From assembly GCA_036960485.1 (NCBI GenBank), contig JBALXS010000001.1, positions 62,001-126,000 on the forward strand: a stretch of DNA of 64,000 bases, read 5' to 3'. Source of the DNA: Rs1 sp036960485 (lineage in GTDB: Bacteria > Pseudomonadota > Gammaproteobacteria > Pseudomonadales > Balneatricaceae). Numbering within the stretch: position 1 is the first letter of the stretch; every line of letters begins with the position of its first letter. A model generated the notes under the pieces. The model saw nothing but the letters and a program-made list of their open reading frames with translations. It did no database searches and was not told where the DNA came from. Positions 17,807 to 27,242 of this stretch are shown piece after piece. The translations under genes were made by a program, and so were the position numbers.

Positions 17807-18787
17807 ATGTCAGTTAAAGATTTACTATCACAAGATGAAATCGATGCACTACTGCATGGTGTAGATGATACTGAAGAGGATGCTCCAGAGGAGGCTCCTG
17901 CTGCTGATGCAGACGGTGTTTCTATTTATGATTTAGCGAGCAATGATCGTGTTGTTCGAGGCAGAATGCCTACCCTTGAGTTGATCAATGAGCGATTTGC
18001 TCGCAATGCACGAAATACAATTTATAATTTACTACGCAGTGCAGCTGATGTTGCAGTTGAAGATGTACAGTTTTTAAAATATGGCGATTACGTGCACACC
18101 TTATACGTTCCTAGTAGCATGTGTGTAATGAAAGTGGATCCATTAAAAGGCTCGGGGCTTTTTATTATGGACGCCAAACTTGTGTATAAACTAGTTGATA
18201 GTTTTTATGGAGGCGATGGGCGCCATGCAAAAATTGAAGGCCGCGATTTTACACCTACCGAAAACAGATTAGTCTTTAAATTATTGGAATCATTGTTTCG
18301 CGATTTGCGAGATGCATGGGAACCAGTGATGAAGTTAAAGTTTAAACGTATTGGCCATGAAGTGAATCCTGGCATGGCTAACATGATAAATCTAAATGAT
18401 GTTGTTGCTGTCAGTACCTTTCAGGTCGATTTAGAAAGCGGAACTAGCGAATTTCATATCGTTTACCCTTATTCAATGTTAGAACCTATAAAAGATGATC
18501 TTGTTTCAGGCAGTCAAAAAGAAGAGTCGCACGAAGATGAGCGTTGGCAGTTATCTTTGCAGCGTGAAATGTTAATGGCCAAAATGCCTTTAAGCTTAAC
18601 CGTTGCTAAGAGAGAAGTTACCCTTTCGGACATCGTTGAATTACGAAAAGGTGATGTTATTCCTGTTGAAATATCTCAAGTGTTGGAATTAAACGCTAAT
18701 AGAGTTCCCGTTTTCTCCTGTAAGCTCGGCACTTCAAGGGGAAATCTGGCAGTTAAAATAATTGAAAAAATCGATCATGGTGAGTGA
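17807..18787 (+). CDS. fliM: Flagellar motor switch protein FliM
   Basis: C-ring protein that binds CheY-P and, with FliG and FliN, sets rotation direction. I start at ATG 17807 (AAGGG upstream) instead of an in-frame GTG at 17798, because the N-terminus MSVKDLLSQDEIDALLHGV is the conserved CheY-binding peptide. It is 326 residues. The middle CheC-like domain (SSMCVMKVDPLKGSGLFIMD) and the C-terminal SpoA/FliN-like domain are present. Confidence 0.96.
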   Translation: MSVKDLLSQDEIDALLHGVDDTEEDAPEEAPAADADGVSIYDLASNDRVVRGRMPTLELINERFARNARNTIYNLLRSAADVAVEDVQFLKYGDYVHTLYVPSSMCVMKVDPLKGSGLFIMDAKLVYKLVDSFYGGDGRHAKIEGRDFTPTENRLVFKLLESLFRDLRDAWEPVMKLKFKRIGHEVNPGMANMINLNDVVAVSTFQVDLESGTSEFHIVYPYSMLEPIKDDLVSGSQKEESHEDERWQLSLQREMLMAKMPLSLTVAKREVTLSDIVELRKGDVIPVEISQVLELNANRVPVFSCKLGTSRGNLAVKIIEKIDHGE

Positions 18788-18846
18788 ATTTACATGTGCT
18801 TTAAAAGCGTTAATTTAAAAATAATTGTTAGTGGTATGGAGTCAGC

Positions 18847-19263
18847 ATGAGTGATGAAACTGATAATGCAGCAGACCAGGATGCCATGGCAGACGATTGG
18901 GCTGCTGCAATGCAAGAGCAAACAGTCGATGAAACTGATATTGATAGTTTAGTTAAACCTGTTGAGTTAGATGAGCTAAGTGATGAGGCTATACCGTTAG
19001 GGGATCCTAAGCTTGATGTTATCTTGGATATTCCTGTTACTTTATCAATGGAGGTTGGTAGTACTGATATTGCTATTCGTAATTTATTGCAACTCAGTCA
19101 AGGATCAGTGGTTGAGTTAGATAGAGTTGCCGGCGAGCCGTTAGATGTAAAAGTTAATGGTACGTTGATAGCACATGGAGAAGTGGTTGTTGTCAATGAT
19201 AAATACGGTATTAGATTAACTGACGTAATTAGCCCGCAAGAAAGAATAAAGCGCCTACGTTAA
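18847..19263 (+). CDS. fliN: Flagellar motor switch protein FliN
   Basis: The lowest C-ring component, which binds FliM and docks FliH. An acidic N-terminal extension of about 50 residues precedes the SpoA domain (LDVILDIPVTLSMEVGSTDI, then LLQLSQGSVVELDRVAGEPL and VVVNDKYGIRLTDVISPQER). The length of 138 is normal for the gammaproteobacterial form. The stop shares one base with the fliO start. Confidence 0.96.
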   Translation: MSDETDNAADQDAMADDWAAAMQEQTVDETDIDSLVKPVELDELSDEAIPLGDPKLDVILDIPVTLSMEVGSTDIAIRNLLQLSQGSVVELDRVAGEPLDVKVNGTLIAHGEVVVVNDKYGIRLTDVISPQERIKRLR

Positions 19264-19757
19264 TGTTGAAAGCTATTATGTTACGCTACATTGCTATCTG
19301 TTATGTTTTAATCAGTTATCCGACCGTTGCGGATGAACAGCTTGTTACAGATAAATCACCAGGGATTGAAGCATTAGGTGCTCCTTCCCTGGGTAGTTCA
19401 GTATGGCAAATGGGTTTAGGTTTACTCTTTGTCCTAGGTTTGATTTTACTGTTAGCCTGGTTAATGCGCAGGGTGACAGGGATTCAAGGTTCGAAACAGC
19501 ACATCAAAATAGTATCTGCAATCAATGTAGGTAATCGCGAGCGTGCTGTTTTAGTTGAAGTTGGCGGTGAACAATTATTACTCGGTGTAGCAGCAGGGCA
19601 GGTAAGCTTATTACACAAACTGCAGTCTCCGATAGCGTTTGATAAACAGGTTGATTTTTCACACAGTTTACAAAACGCTGCAGCAAAATTAGCAAACAGA
19701 TCAGCAGCTTCTAAAAATACTATTAATGCAGCAAAAGCTGAAAATAACCACTCATAA
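19263..19757 (+). CDS. fliO: Flagellar biosynthesis protein FliO
   Basis: A membrane chaperone that helps FliP assemble into the export gate. It is 164 residues with an N-terminal signal-like hydrophobic stretch, a second membrane segment (about 46-67, WQMGLGLLFVLGLILLLAWL), then a small conserved domain (IKIVSAINVGNRERAVLVEV). The start ATG overlaps the fliN stop by one base. Sequence conservation in the family is weak, but position and topology agree. Confidence 0.9.
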   Translation: MLKAIMLRYIAICYVLISYPTVADEQLVTDKSPGIEALGAPSLGSSVWQMGLGLLFVLGLILLLAWLMRRVTGIQGSKQHIKIVSAINVGNRERAVLVEVGGEQLLLGVAAGQVSLLHKLQSPIAFDKQVDFSHSLQNAAAKLANRSAASKNTINAAKAENNHS

Positions 19758-19778
19758 GAGTAAAGGGTTTTACCTTTA

Positions 19779-20519
19779 ATGATTAAATTTTTTACAGTGA
19801 GTTTGGCAATATTTTTTCCACATTTATTGTTTGCAGCGGATCTTGGTATTCCTGCGGTTAGTTTGAATATTGCTGAAGATGGAACACAAAGTTATTCAGT
19901 AACCATTCAAATATTAGTATTAATGACGTTGCTGACATTTTTGCCAGCAATGGTCATGATGATGACATCTTTTACGCGCATCATTGTTGTATTTGCCATT
20001 CTGAGACAAGCCATGGGTTTACAGTCAACCCCTTCCAATCAAGTGTTAGTGGGTTTATCGCTGTTTCTGTCATTTTTTATCATGAGTCCTGTGCTAGACC
20101 AAGTTAACACCGTTGCTGTACAGCCTTATATTAAAGAGCAATTAGCTCCATTAGAAGCTTTAAAAGCAGCAGAGAAGCCCTTTAGAAAGTTTATGATGGC
20201 GCAAACCAGAGAGTCCGATTTAAATTTATTCTTAAAAATTGCAGATGTCCCTGATTTAAATAGTGCAGAAGATGTTCCTTTCTCGGTATTAGTGCCAGCA
20301 TTTGTTACTAGTGAGCTAAAAACAGCTTTTCAAATAGGTTTTATGCTTTTTATACCTTTTTTAGTTATCGATTTAGTTGTTGCGAGTGTATTGATGGCAA
20401 TGGGGATGATGATGTTATCTCCTGTAATTATTTCACTTCCCTTTAAAATAATGCTATTTGTGCTGGTTGATGGTTGGGCCATGATTGTGGGCACATTAGC
20501 ATCTAGTTTTAAAATGTAG
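19779..20519 (+). CDS. fliP: Flagellar export gate protein FliP
   Basis: Core subunit of the FliP5-FliQ4-FliR1 export channel. It has a cleavable signal peptide ending near LLFAADLG, then membrane segments with the conserved stretches MMMTSFTRIIVVFAILRQAM and LFIPFLVIDLVVASVLMAMG. Total length is 246, typical of FliP. Confidence 0.97.
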   Translation: MIKFFTVSLAIFFPHLLFAADLGIPAVSLNIAEDGTQSYSVTIQILVLMTLLTFLPAMVMMMTSFTRIIVVFAILRQAMGLQSTPSNQVLVGLSLFLSFFIMSPVLDQVNTVAVQPYIKEQLAPLEALKAAEKPFRKFMMAQTRESDLNLFLKIADVPDLNSAEDVPFSVLVPAFVTSELKTAFQIGFMLFIPFLVIDLVVASVLMAMGMMMLSPVIISLPFKIMLFVLVDGWAMIVGTLASSFKM

Positions 20520-20527
20520 GAACCACT

Positions 20528-20800
20528 ATGACCCCACAGTATGTGTTAGATTTATTCGGAGAAGCCTTTTGGACGGTCGTGATGTTGGTGAGCATGATAG
20601 TATTGCCCAGCTTGCTAACAGGGCTTGTGATCGCTACTTTTCAAGCGGCAACGCAAATTAATGAGCAGACTTTAAGTTTTTTGCCGAGGCTGCTAGTTAT
20701 TATTTTTGTCATCATGATTATGGGACCGTGGATGGTCACCAAATTAACTGATGTGTTTAAACTTATATTTGCTTCCATCCCTATTGTTATAGGGCTCTAA
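20528..20800 (+). CDS. fliQ: Flagellar export gate protein FliQ
   Basis: A 90-residue, two-helix membrane protein of the export channel. The conserved loop between helices reads FQAATQINEQTLSFLPRLL. It lies 8 bases after fliP and 3 bases before fliR. Confidence 0.97.
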   Translation: MTPQYVLDLFGEAFWTVVMLVSMIVLPSLLTGLVIATFQAATQINEQTLSFLPRLLVIIFVIMIMGPWMVTKLTDVFKLIFASIPIVIGL

Positions 20801-20803
20801 GTA

Positions 20804-21583
20804 GTGCTAGATCTCAGCTTTCTGCAATTAGAGCAGATGGTAGGAGATTTCATGCTGCCATTTTTTCGCATAGCAGCGTTTATGATGTCAATGCCTTTGA
20901 TAAGTACACGATATGTTCCTAAAACTATTCGTTTAATACTTTCAGTTTCTTTTAGTATTGCCTTAGTACCTACATTACCTGCGGTCCCGCTTGTTGATGG
21001 TCTTTCACTGACAACTTATTTCTTAGTAGCAGAACAAATGTTGATAGGTGTTGCTATCGGGTTTTCGTTACATGCGATGTTTCAAATTTTTGCTATCGGA
21101 GGGCAGATGATCGCTAACCAAATGGGACTAGGGTTTGCATCAGTTAATGATCCTGCGAATGGCGTCTCTATTGTAGTAGTGGGACAGTACTACATGATGT
21201 TGTCTATGATGTTATTTATTACCATGAATGGGCATTTGATTATGTTTCAAACTTTAGCAGAAAGCTTTCGTGTTTTGCCGGTGGGTGTTTCGGCGCTTGA
21301 AAATATAAAGTTCATGGATATTGTTTACTCGGGTTCTTGGATGTTCCAGTCAGCCGTCATCATGGCGCTACCTGCTGTAACCTCTTTGCTTATAGTAAAC
21401 GTTACTTTTGGTGTGATGAGTAAAGCGTCTCCGCAGTTAAATATTATTTCTATTGGATTTCCCTTTACCATGACTTTAGGTATATTTATAACTTGGATGA
21501 CATTTTCAGGTTTTCTAAATCAATTTGAACGCTTTAGTGAGTATGCATTAACTTTTGCAGGCCAAGTGCTTGTCGCGCAATAA
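20804..21583 (+). CDS. fliR: Flagellar export gate protein FliR
   Basis: A single-copy channel subunit with several membrane helices. It has 259 residues and starts with GTG, three bases after the fliQ stop; no ATG matches the family N-terminus (MLDLSFLQLEQMVGDFMLPF). The conserved stretch GGQMIANQMGLGFASVNDP is present. The overlapping minus-strand reading frame at its end is a shadow. Confidence 0.96.
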   Translation: MLDLSFLQLEQMVGDFMLPFFRIAAFMMSMPLISTRYVPKTIRLILSVSFSIALVPTLPAVPLVDGLSLTTYFLVAEQMLIGVAIGFSLHAMFQIFAIGGQMIANQMGLGFASVNDPANGVSIVVVGQYYMMLSMMLFITMNGHLIMFQTLAESFRVLPVGVSALENIKFMDIVYSGSWMFQSAVIMALPAVTSLLIVNVTFGVMSKASPQLNIISIGFPFTMTLGIFITWMTFSGFLNQFERFSEYALTFAGQVLVAQ

Positions 21584-21649
21584 GCGTTTTTCGCTTGCTG
21601 GTTATAAATAAGTTTTTAGGGTTCGTGTTTCTAGATATATTGAGGAATA

Positions 21650-22789
21650 ATGGCAGAAGATAGCGGTCAAGAGAAAACAGAAGACCCCACCCCCAAACGA
21701 TTGAAGGAAGCTCGTGAAAAAGGCGATATTCCCCGATCAAAGGAACTGAATACCACAGTGTTATTGATGGTTTCAGCCGCTTCTGTATTAGCATTTGGTG
21801 CACAGGCAATCAGTGATTTGGCTCAGATGATGAGTGCTAGTTTTACTTTGAGTCGTGAGGAAGCGTTTGATACAAAGTATTTGTTTATTAATTTTGGATC
21901 TTCAGCAATAGATGCTTTGTGGGCAATAATAGTATTCATGCTAGTTACATTTGTAGCTGCTTTTGTGGGGCCTATCAGCTTAGGAGGGTGGAATTTCAGT
22001 GGTAAAGCTTTAGCACCTAAAGGTAGCCGTATGGATCCGATAGCCGGCATAAAACGAATGTTTTCATTAAAATCTTTAGTAGAACTCTCAAAAGCTTTAG
22101 GTAAGTTTGTAATAGTGACCGCATTGGCGTTATATTTTCTTAGTACCGTACAGCAAGAGCTTTATTCACTTGGTAAAATGGATGTTTTTTCTGGAATGTC
22201 TAGTGCCATTAACCTAATTGGCTGGGCATTTCTAATTATTAGTTTAAGTTTAATCGCCATTTCATTACTTGATGTCCCGTATGTGCTATATGAATCGGCA
22301 GAAAAACTAAAAATGACCTTGCAAGAAGTCAAAGATGAAATGAAAAATACTGAAGGTAAGCCTGAGGTGAAAGGGCGAATCAGGCAGATGCAGCACGAAA
22401 TATCCCAACGGCAAATGATGAAAGATGTGCCACAAGCTGATGTTGTTATAACTAACCCAACGCATTACTCGGTAGCATTAAAATATGAAGACAATCATCG
22501 AAACGCGCCAATAATTGTTGCTAAGGGTTCTGATTTTGTTGCCTTAAAAATACGAGAAGTCGCTAAAGAGCATGACGTGCCAATATTGATGTCCCCTCCA
22601 TTAGCAAGAGCGCTTTATTACAGTACAGAAATAGGTGATGAAGTGCCGACAGGGTTATTCAAAGCGGTCGCGCAAGTACTAGCTTATGTCTTTCAATTAA
22701 AGCGTTTCAAACAAAACGCAGCCCAAAAGCCAATTTTACCTAACCAACGCGATATAGAAATTCCTACAGAATATAAGCGTGATGATTAA
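21650..22789 (+). CDS. flhB: Flagellar export specificity switch protein FlhB
   Basis: Membrane protein that changes export from rod/hook to filament substrates after self-cleavage. The N-terminus GQEKTEDPTPKRLKEAREKG is canonical, four membrane segments follow, and the cytoplasmic domain has the autocleavage motif NPTH at 269-272. It is 379 residues. It is the last flagellar gene here: flhA, which follows in many gammaproteobacteria, is absent downstream. Confidence 0.97.
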   Translation: MAEDSGQEKTEDPTPKRLKEAREKGDIPRSKELNTTVLLMVSAASVLAFGAQAISDLAQMMSASFTLSREEAFDTKYLFINFGSSAIDALWAIIVFMLVTFVAAFVGPISLGGWNFSGKALAPKGSRMDPIAGIKRMFSLKSLVELSKALGKFVIVTALALYFLSTVQQELYSLGKMDVFSGMSSAINLIGWAFLIISLSLIAISLLDVPYVLYESAEKLKMTLQEVKDEMKNTEGKPEVKGRIRQMQHEISQRQMMKDVPQADVVITNPTHYSVALKYEDNHRNAPIIVAKGSDFVALKIREVAKEHDVPILMSPPLARALYYSTEIGDEVPTGLFKAVAQVLAYVFQLKRFKQNAAQKPILPNQRDIEIPTEYKRDD

Positions 22790-22820
22790 GTATAACGACT
22801 TTACTCTTATGAACGATAGA

Positions 22821-22856
22821 CTAAGCAGCTAAATGTAATAATAAATAGCTGCTTAG
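22821..22856 (+). terminator. Hairpin after flhB, possible terminator
   Basis: Arms 22821-22831 and 22846-22856 (CTAAGCAGCTA / TAGCTGCTTAG) are perfectly complementary over 11 bases with a 14-base AT-rich loop, 31 bases after the flhB stop. No T-run follows, so termination may depend on Rho. Confidence 0.5.
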
Positions 22857-23013
22857 CTTGATGACTAATAAATGGATAAGTTTGTAGATAAGTGAATCTA
22901 ATCTTAAGGGTTGCCGTATATTAAGGTAATAAATAATGATACTAGTGAGCTATGGATGCTGCTATTCAATGTTTTTAAAATAGTAAACGATCTGAGTGAT
23001 GAGAGGAAAATAT

Positions 23014-23454
23014 ATGTTTAAAATTCTATCGATGTTAGTTCTACTGTGGTCATCTACGGCCTTTGCAGGTGATGCTATTTATACTAGTCTATTCAGCTCT
23101 AATGCAGTAAGTGGCTATGATACAGTTGCTTATTTTACGCAGGGCAAGCCTGTAAAAGGTAAGAAGAAATTTTCCACAAGTTATAAAAAAGTAAATTGGT
23201 TATTCTCTTCTGCAGAAAATTTAGCAAAATTTAAGGCAAACCCTACCAAGTATGAACCGCAATATGGTGGGTTTTGTGCATGGGCTGTCGCTGCGAAAAA
23301 TGATAGAGCTTCTGGAGATCCATTACGTTGGAATATAATTGATGGAAAACTGTATCTCAATTACGATAAAGAGATTCAAAATAAATGGAAAAAAGATATT
23401 CCTGGCTTTATTATAAAAGCTGATCAAAACTGGCCTGGGCTACTTAAAGACTAA
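23014..23454 (+). CDS. Secreted YHS domain protein
   Basis: From ATG 23014, which has GAGAGG seven bases upstream, the 146-residue product begins with a signal peptide (MFKILSMLVLLWSSTAFAGD). A YHS-type fold follows: SGYDTVAYFTQGKPVKG, NWLFSSAENLAKFKANPTKY and PQYGGFCAWAVA. YHS proteins are thought to bind metal; this one resembles small periplasmic YHS proteins of marine bacteria with no known substrate. An in-frame GTG at 22996 would bury the signal peptide. It stands alone, followed by a TetR gene whose relation to it is unknown. An 8-base inverted repeat at 23477-23484/23511-23518 may end its transcript. Confidence 0.82.
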   Translation: MFKILSMLVLLWSSTAFAGDAIYTSLFSSNAVSGYDTVAYFTQGKPVKGKKKFSTSYKKVNWLFSSAENLAKFKANPTKYEPQYGGFCAWAVAAKNDRASGDPLRWNIIDGKLYLNYDKEIQNKWKKDIPGFIIKADQNWPGLLKD

Positions 23455-23680
23455 TTTTAATAAAAGCAAATAGCTCAAAATCTAGCCCTAGCGGTTTTAA
23501 TTAAAGGAGTTAGATTTTAGTTGTTTGTTGATTAGAATTTACCCATTGCTGTAAATCAAAAAATATTAAGATAAATACTAGCGTGATGGTTATCACTCAT
23601 TTACTAATGTAAAGCTTCGAGAAAAAAGTTATAATTATTTTAACTCTGATTAATTATTTTAACTTTGAAGTAGCTTGAAA

Positions 23681-24271
23681 ATGTCACGTAAAAAAAATTT
23701 TGATCCAGGCCAAGTATTAACCCGCGCAGTTGAGTTGTTTTGGAAAAAAGGGTACGCAGACACCTCTCTAAATGATTTAGTTGAATACTTAGGTATTAAC
23801 AGATTTAGCTTATATAGTACTTTTGGTGATAAAAAGAGCTTATATTTGTTATCACTTAATTACTATATAGATAATTACTCTATTCCAGCGCTTGAAAGGT
23901 TAAATGCTGCAGATTCTGGTCTTGCTGAGTTAGAAAGTTACTTCACTGATTTCTCAAAAATGCAGTACCACCAGACAAGCGGTTGTTTTGTACAAAATGC
24001 AATTTTAGAGTTATCTTTAATAGATCATGATGTTAGCCAAGCTGGGCAACGATTGTATTCATTGGTACTTGCAAGTTTTACTAATGTGCTAAAAAACGCG
24101 CAACAAACTAATGAAATAAGTAGTTCGAAAAATATCGATAAAATCAGCCATTTTTTATTGTTACAGGTTCAAGGTATTCGAGTTTTAGGTAAATCTAAGC
24201 AATACACTGCTATGGAAGATGCTGTATGTATTATTTCAGAGTTCTTAGAAGGTTTAAGGATTGTGAAGTAA
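23681..24271 (+). CDS. TetR/AcrR family transcriptional regulator
   Basis: A one-component repressor-type protein of 196 residues from ATG 23681 (a TTG at 23675 is less likely). The N-terminal TetR helix-turn-helix is clear: VLTRAVELFWKKGYADTSLN, DLVEYLGINRFSLYSTFGDK, then KKSLYLLSLNYY. The C-terminal ligand domain has FVQNAILELSL with a Cys just before it. This arrangement resembles NemR/ComR-like members, but ligand and targets are unknown. It is convergent with rsuA, 38 bases apart. Confidence 0.85.
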   Translation: MSRKKNFDPGQVLTRAVELFWKKGYADTSLNDLVEYLGINRFSLYSTFGDKKSLYLLSLNYYIDNYSIPALERLNAADSGLAELESYFTDFSKMQYHQTSGCFVQNAILELSLIDHDVSQAGQRLYSLVLASFTNVLKNAQQTNEISSSKNIDKISHFLLLQVQGIRVLGKSKQYTAMEDAVCIISEFLEGLRIVK

Positions 24272-24309
24272 TAGCTGCGCAGTTAATAATAAAAATATTA
24301 GTTATTTAT

Positions 24310-25020
24310 CTAGTCCAAGAGTAATTGTAATTCGCTACTACTAAGTGGCCGGTGCTGACCAGGTTCAAGTGTATTGCATAGCTCAAGCTTTCCTATAGCG
24401 CTTCTGTGTAACTTAAGCACAGGGTTTCTAAAACGACCAAACATGCGCTTAACTTGATGGTAGCGACCTTCTGTTAAAGTCAAAGTGGCGTTTCTCTCTC
24501 CTGTTATCTTCAGCTTTGCTGGCTGCGTTGTTAAATCTTCAAATTCGAAATACATGCCTTTTTCAAAAGCAGGTATGTAGTCATTATTCAGGACATTTTT
24601 AAGTTCCACTTGGTACTCTTTTGTAACTTTGTTCAGAGGTGAGGTTATTGATTTTGACCACTTGCCATCATTAGTGATTAGCACTAGGCCTGAAGTATTT
24701 AGATCTAACCTGCCTACAATATGCAATTGTGAATCATTAATAGGGTTCAATAAATCAAATACAGTTTTATGTATTTTATCATGATTAGCGCAAACAACAC
24801 CGACAGGTTTATGCAGCATAAAATACTGTGCTGACTGTTCCTGTAAAGTTTCAGAATCAAATACTACTTTGTCAAAAGGACCAATTATTTGCTGTAAATC
24901 AGTAGCAATTGCAGCGTTTATGATTATTCGCTTTTGAGCGAGAATTAAACGGATATCTTTACGTTTAATGTTGGTCTTTTTGCTTATAAAGCGATCTAAG
25001 CGGCTATATTTTGAGGTCAT
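24310..25020 (-). CDS. rsuA: 16S rRNA pseudouridine(516) synthase RsuA
   Basis: Isomerises uridine 516 of 16S rRNA. It has an N-terminal S4 RNA-binding domain (about 5-60) and an RsuA-type catalytic domain with the active-site Asp in GRLDLNTSGLVLITNDG and the motif GRYHQVKRMF. It is 236 residues, normal for RsuA and shorter than RluB or RluF. Assignment to RsuA rather than another small-subunit relative rests on length and motif pattern. Confidence 0.88.
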   Translation of the reverse strand: MTSKYSRLDRFISKKTNIKRKDIRLILAQKRIIINAAIATDLQQIIGPFDKVVFDSETLQEQSAQYFMLHKPVGVVCANHDKIHKTVFDLLNPINDSQLHIVGRLDLNTSGLVLITNDGKWSKSITSPLNKVTKEYQVELKNVLNNDYIPAFEKGMYFEFEDLTTQPAKLKITGERNATLTLTEGRYHQVKRMFGRFRNPVLKLHRSAIGKLELCNTLEPGQHRPLSSSELQLLLD

Positions 25021-25267
25021 CAGTCAGCTATCTTTTGCATGTGTCACCTAACAATGAAAGTGTATCTATTTTATTATAATCTAAACTAGCATGGTTTTAC
25101 TAATTTCCTGATATAAACTGACGTTGGGGTTAATTATTGGTTGAGCCTTATGCTGTTATTTCTGCATCTAGATAGTGGCAGAACTATGTTGAGTAAAGCA
25201 AATTGGTTTATTAAAAGGTGGTAATAATAACTTAGAAATACTGCATGTTTAATCATGCGTAGCTATA

Positions 25268-26878
25268 ATGCTTTTTATCTTATTGAATATGGATGCTCAA
25301 ATGTATAGTCCCGATAAAACACCGGCTTGGCTGGCTCTTGAAAAATTAGCAATACAAAACAAAAATGATCGAATCGTTGAATATTTTTCTAAACAACCAT
25401 TTAGATTTTCCGAAATGAGTATAAAAAAGTCCGGAGTATTGCTCGATTATTCAAAGAATAAGATTTCAACAGACGTATTTGCACAGCTTCTCAAACTTGC
25501 TGACAGTTCGCCCTTGCATGAAAGAAGAGCGCAGATGTATGCCGGTTGTAGGATCAATCTAAGTGAAGAAAGAGCTGTTTTGCATACCGCCTTGAGAAAC
25601 CGCAGCCAGCAGCCAGTAATGGTTGATGAGCGTGATGTGATGCCTAAAATATCGGCTGCCCTAGAGCGTTTGAAGTGTTTTAGTGAAGCGATACATAAAG
25701 GAGAATGGCTTGGCTTTAGTGGGAAAAAAATTACAAATGTAGTTAATATTGGTATCGGTGGGTCAGATTTGGGGCCAAAATTAGTATGCAATGCACTTGC
25801 TGCTTTTAAAATACCAGATATGAAATTGTTTTTTGTGTCGAGTGTCGATGGCGCTCATCATCAAGATATCCTGCAAGGATTAGATCCAGCCCAAACCTTG
25901 TTTATCATCTCTAGTAAATCTTTCGGTACTCAGGAGACAATGCTTAATGCACATAGCGTTAAAAAGTGGTTTCTTGCAAATAGCAACGCTGAAAGCACTG
26001 ATATTAAACAACACTTTGTAGCAGTTACCGCTAACAGCAAAGCAGCCAATGAGTTCGGTATTGCGACAGAGAATGTGTTTGAGTTTTGGGATTGGATAGG
26101 TGGACGGTATTCTCTTTGGTCGAGTATAGGATTGCCAATAGTTTTGAGTTTGGGTTATGAGAATTTTGTGCAATTACTCGAGGGTGCTCATGAAATTGAC
26201 CAGCATTTTTTAGAGGCGCCTACAGCTGAAAACTTACCTGTCTTGTTGGCCTTGGTGGGAATTTGGAATATTAATTTTCAAGGAGCGCAAAGCCATGCCG
26301 TAATACCTTATAACGAAGTTTTGCGTGACTTACCTGGCTTTTTGCAGCAATTAGATATGGAAAGCAATGGTAAAACAATCAATAGACTAGGTGAGAAGGT
26401 GTCGTATAATACTAGCCCTATTGTATGGGGGCAAACTGGTTCAAATGGCCAACATGCCTTTTTCCAATCGCTTCACCAGGGAAGTAATATTGTGCCGGTA
26501 GATTTTATAGCTACCCTTGAGCAACCTTTAGAGACTCCTGAGCATAATAAATCTCTGCTCACTAATATGTTGGCTCAAGCCGAAGCCTTTATGTTGGGCA
26601 GCAAAGATGATAGCCAATCAAACTTTAATAACTGTCCTGGCAATAGGCCTTCAAATGTACTATTAATAGATAAGCTATCGCCGAAAACGCTGGGAGCACT
26701 GATTGCTGTTTATGAGCATAAAGTATTTGTACAAGGTGTCATTTGGAATGTAAATTCATTTGATCAGTGGGGTGTGCAGTTAGGCAAGAAGTTGTCGGCG
26801 CGTATTAATGATTTGAAGCATGCAGAGCATGACGACTCTACTGCTAATCTACTGAATTTAGTGCAGCGGTATTTTTGA
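25268..26878 (+). CDS. pgi: Glucose-6-phosphate isomerase
   Basis: Interconverts glucose-6-phosphate and fructose-6-phosphate, feeding the Entner-Doudoroff genes farther along. Family signatures are present: GIGGSDLGPK, the SIS-type segment TLFIISSKSFGTQETMLNA, DLPGFLQQLDMESNGK with catalytic Glu, and GQHAFFQSLHQG with catalytic His. It is 536 residues from the first ATG. ATGs at 25289 and 25301 are alternatives; 25301 (MYSPDKTPAWLALEK) matches family N-termini best, and ribosome binding sites are weak for all. It is probably monocistronic. Confidence 0.95.
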   Translation: MLFILLNMDAQMYSPDKTPAWLALEKLAIQNKNDRIVEYFSKQPFRFSEMSIKKSGVLLDYSKNKISTDVFAQLLKLADSSPLHERRAQMYAGCRINLSEERAVLHTALRNRSQQPVMVDERDVMPKISAALERLKCFSEAIHKGEWLGFSGKKITNVVNIGIGGSDLGPKLVCNALAAFKIPDMKLFFVSSVDGAHHQDILQGLDPAQTLFIISSKSFGTQETMLNAHSVKKWFLANSNAESTDIKQHFVAVTANSKAANEFGIATENVFEFWDWIGGRYSLWSSIGLPIVLSLGYENFVQLLEGAHEIDQHFLEAPTAENLPVLLALVGIWNINFQGAQSHAVIPYNEVLRDLPGFLQQLDMESNGKTINRLGEKVSYNTSPIVWGQTGSNGQHAFFQSLHQGSNIVPVDFIATLEQPLETPEHNKSLLTNMLAQAEAFMLGSKDDSQSNFNNCPGNRPSNVLLIDKLSPKTLGALIAVYEHKVFVQGVIWNVNSFDQWGVQLGKKLSARINDLKHAEHDDSTANLLNLVQRYF

Positions 26879-27242
26879 TATTTAACTTTCTATTTAGAAG
26901 CAGCTTTAGAAGTTTTCAATGGGTACGCATATAATTAGATAAATCCAATTATTTAGTAAGTGTGAATGGGTTTGCGTTGTTATATGTTAGATAAGAGAGC
27001 ATGGGTTAGGGGTTGTTAGTTTAGAGCAGTTGGTCCCTAATCTAGCTCTGATTTTTAATGTCAAAGCTTTATTAATCAGGTTATTTATCCATATGACAGT
27101 CGCTTTGATTAAATATATAGAATAAAGTTGTATGCACTAATTTATGGTAAATAAAATCTAGCTATGGATTATAATATTCGAATAAGCTGATTTACTGAAA
27201 GGGTGCTGTTTTGAATTAGAAATGGATATCTGTAAGGGAAGG
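26879..27242 (+). other. Non-coding gap between pgi and the tRNA
   Basis: There is no gene in 364 AT-rich bases. A 7-base stem with one wobble (27021-27027 with 27045-27051) followed by TTTTT may be the pgi terminator, but the loop is long (17 bases). Nothing else is recognised. Confidence 0.35.
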
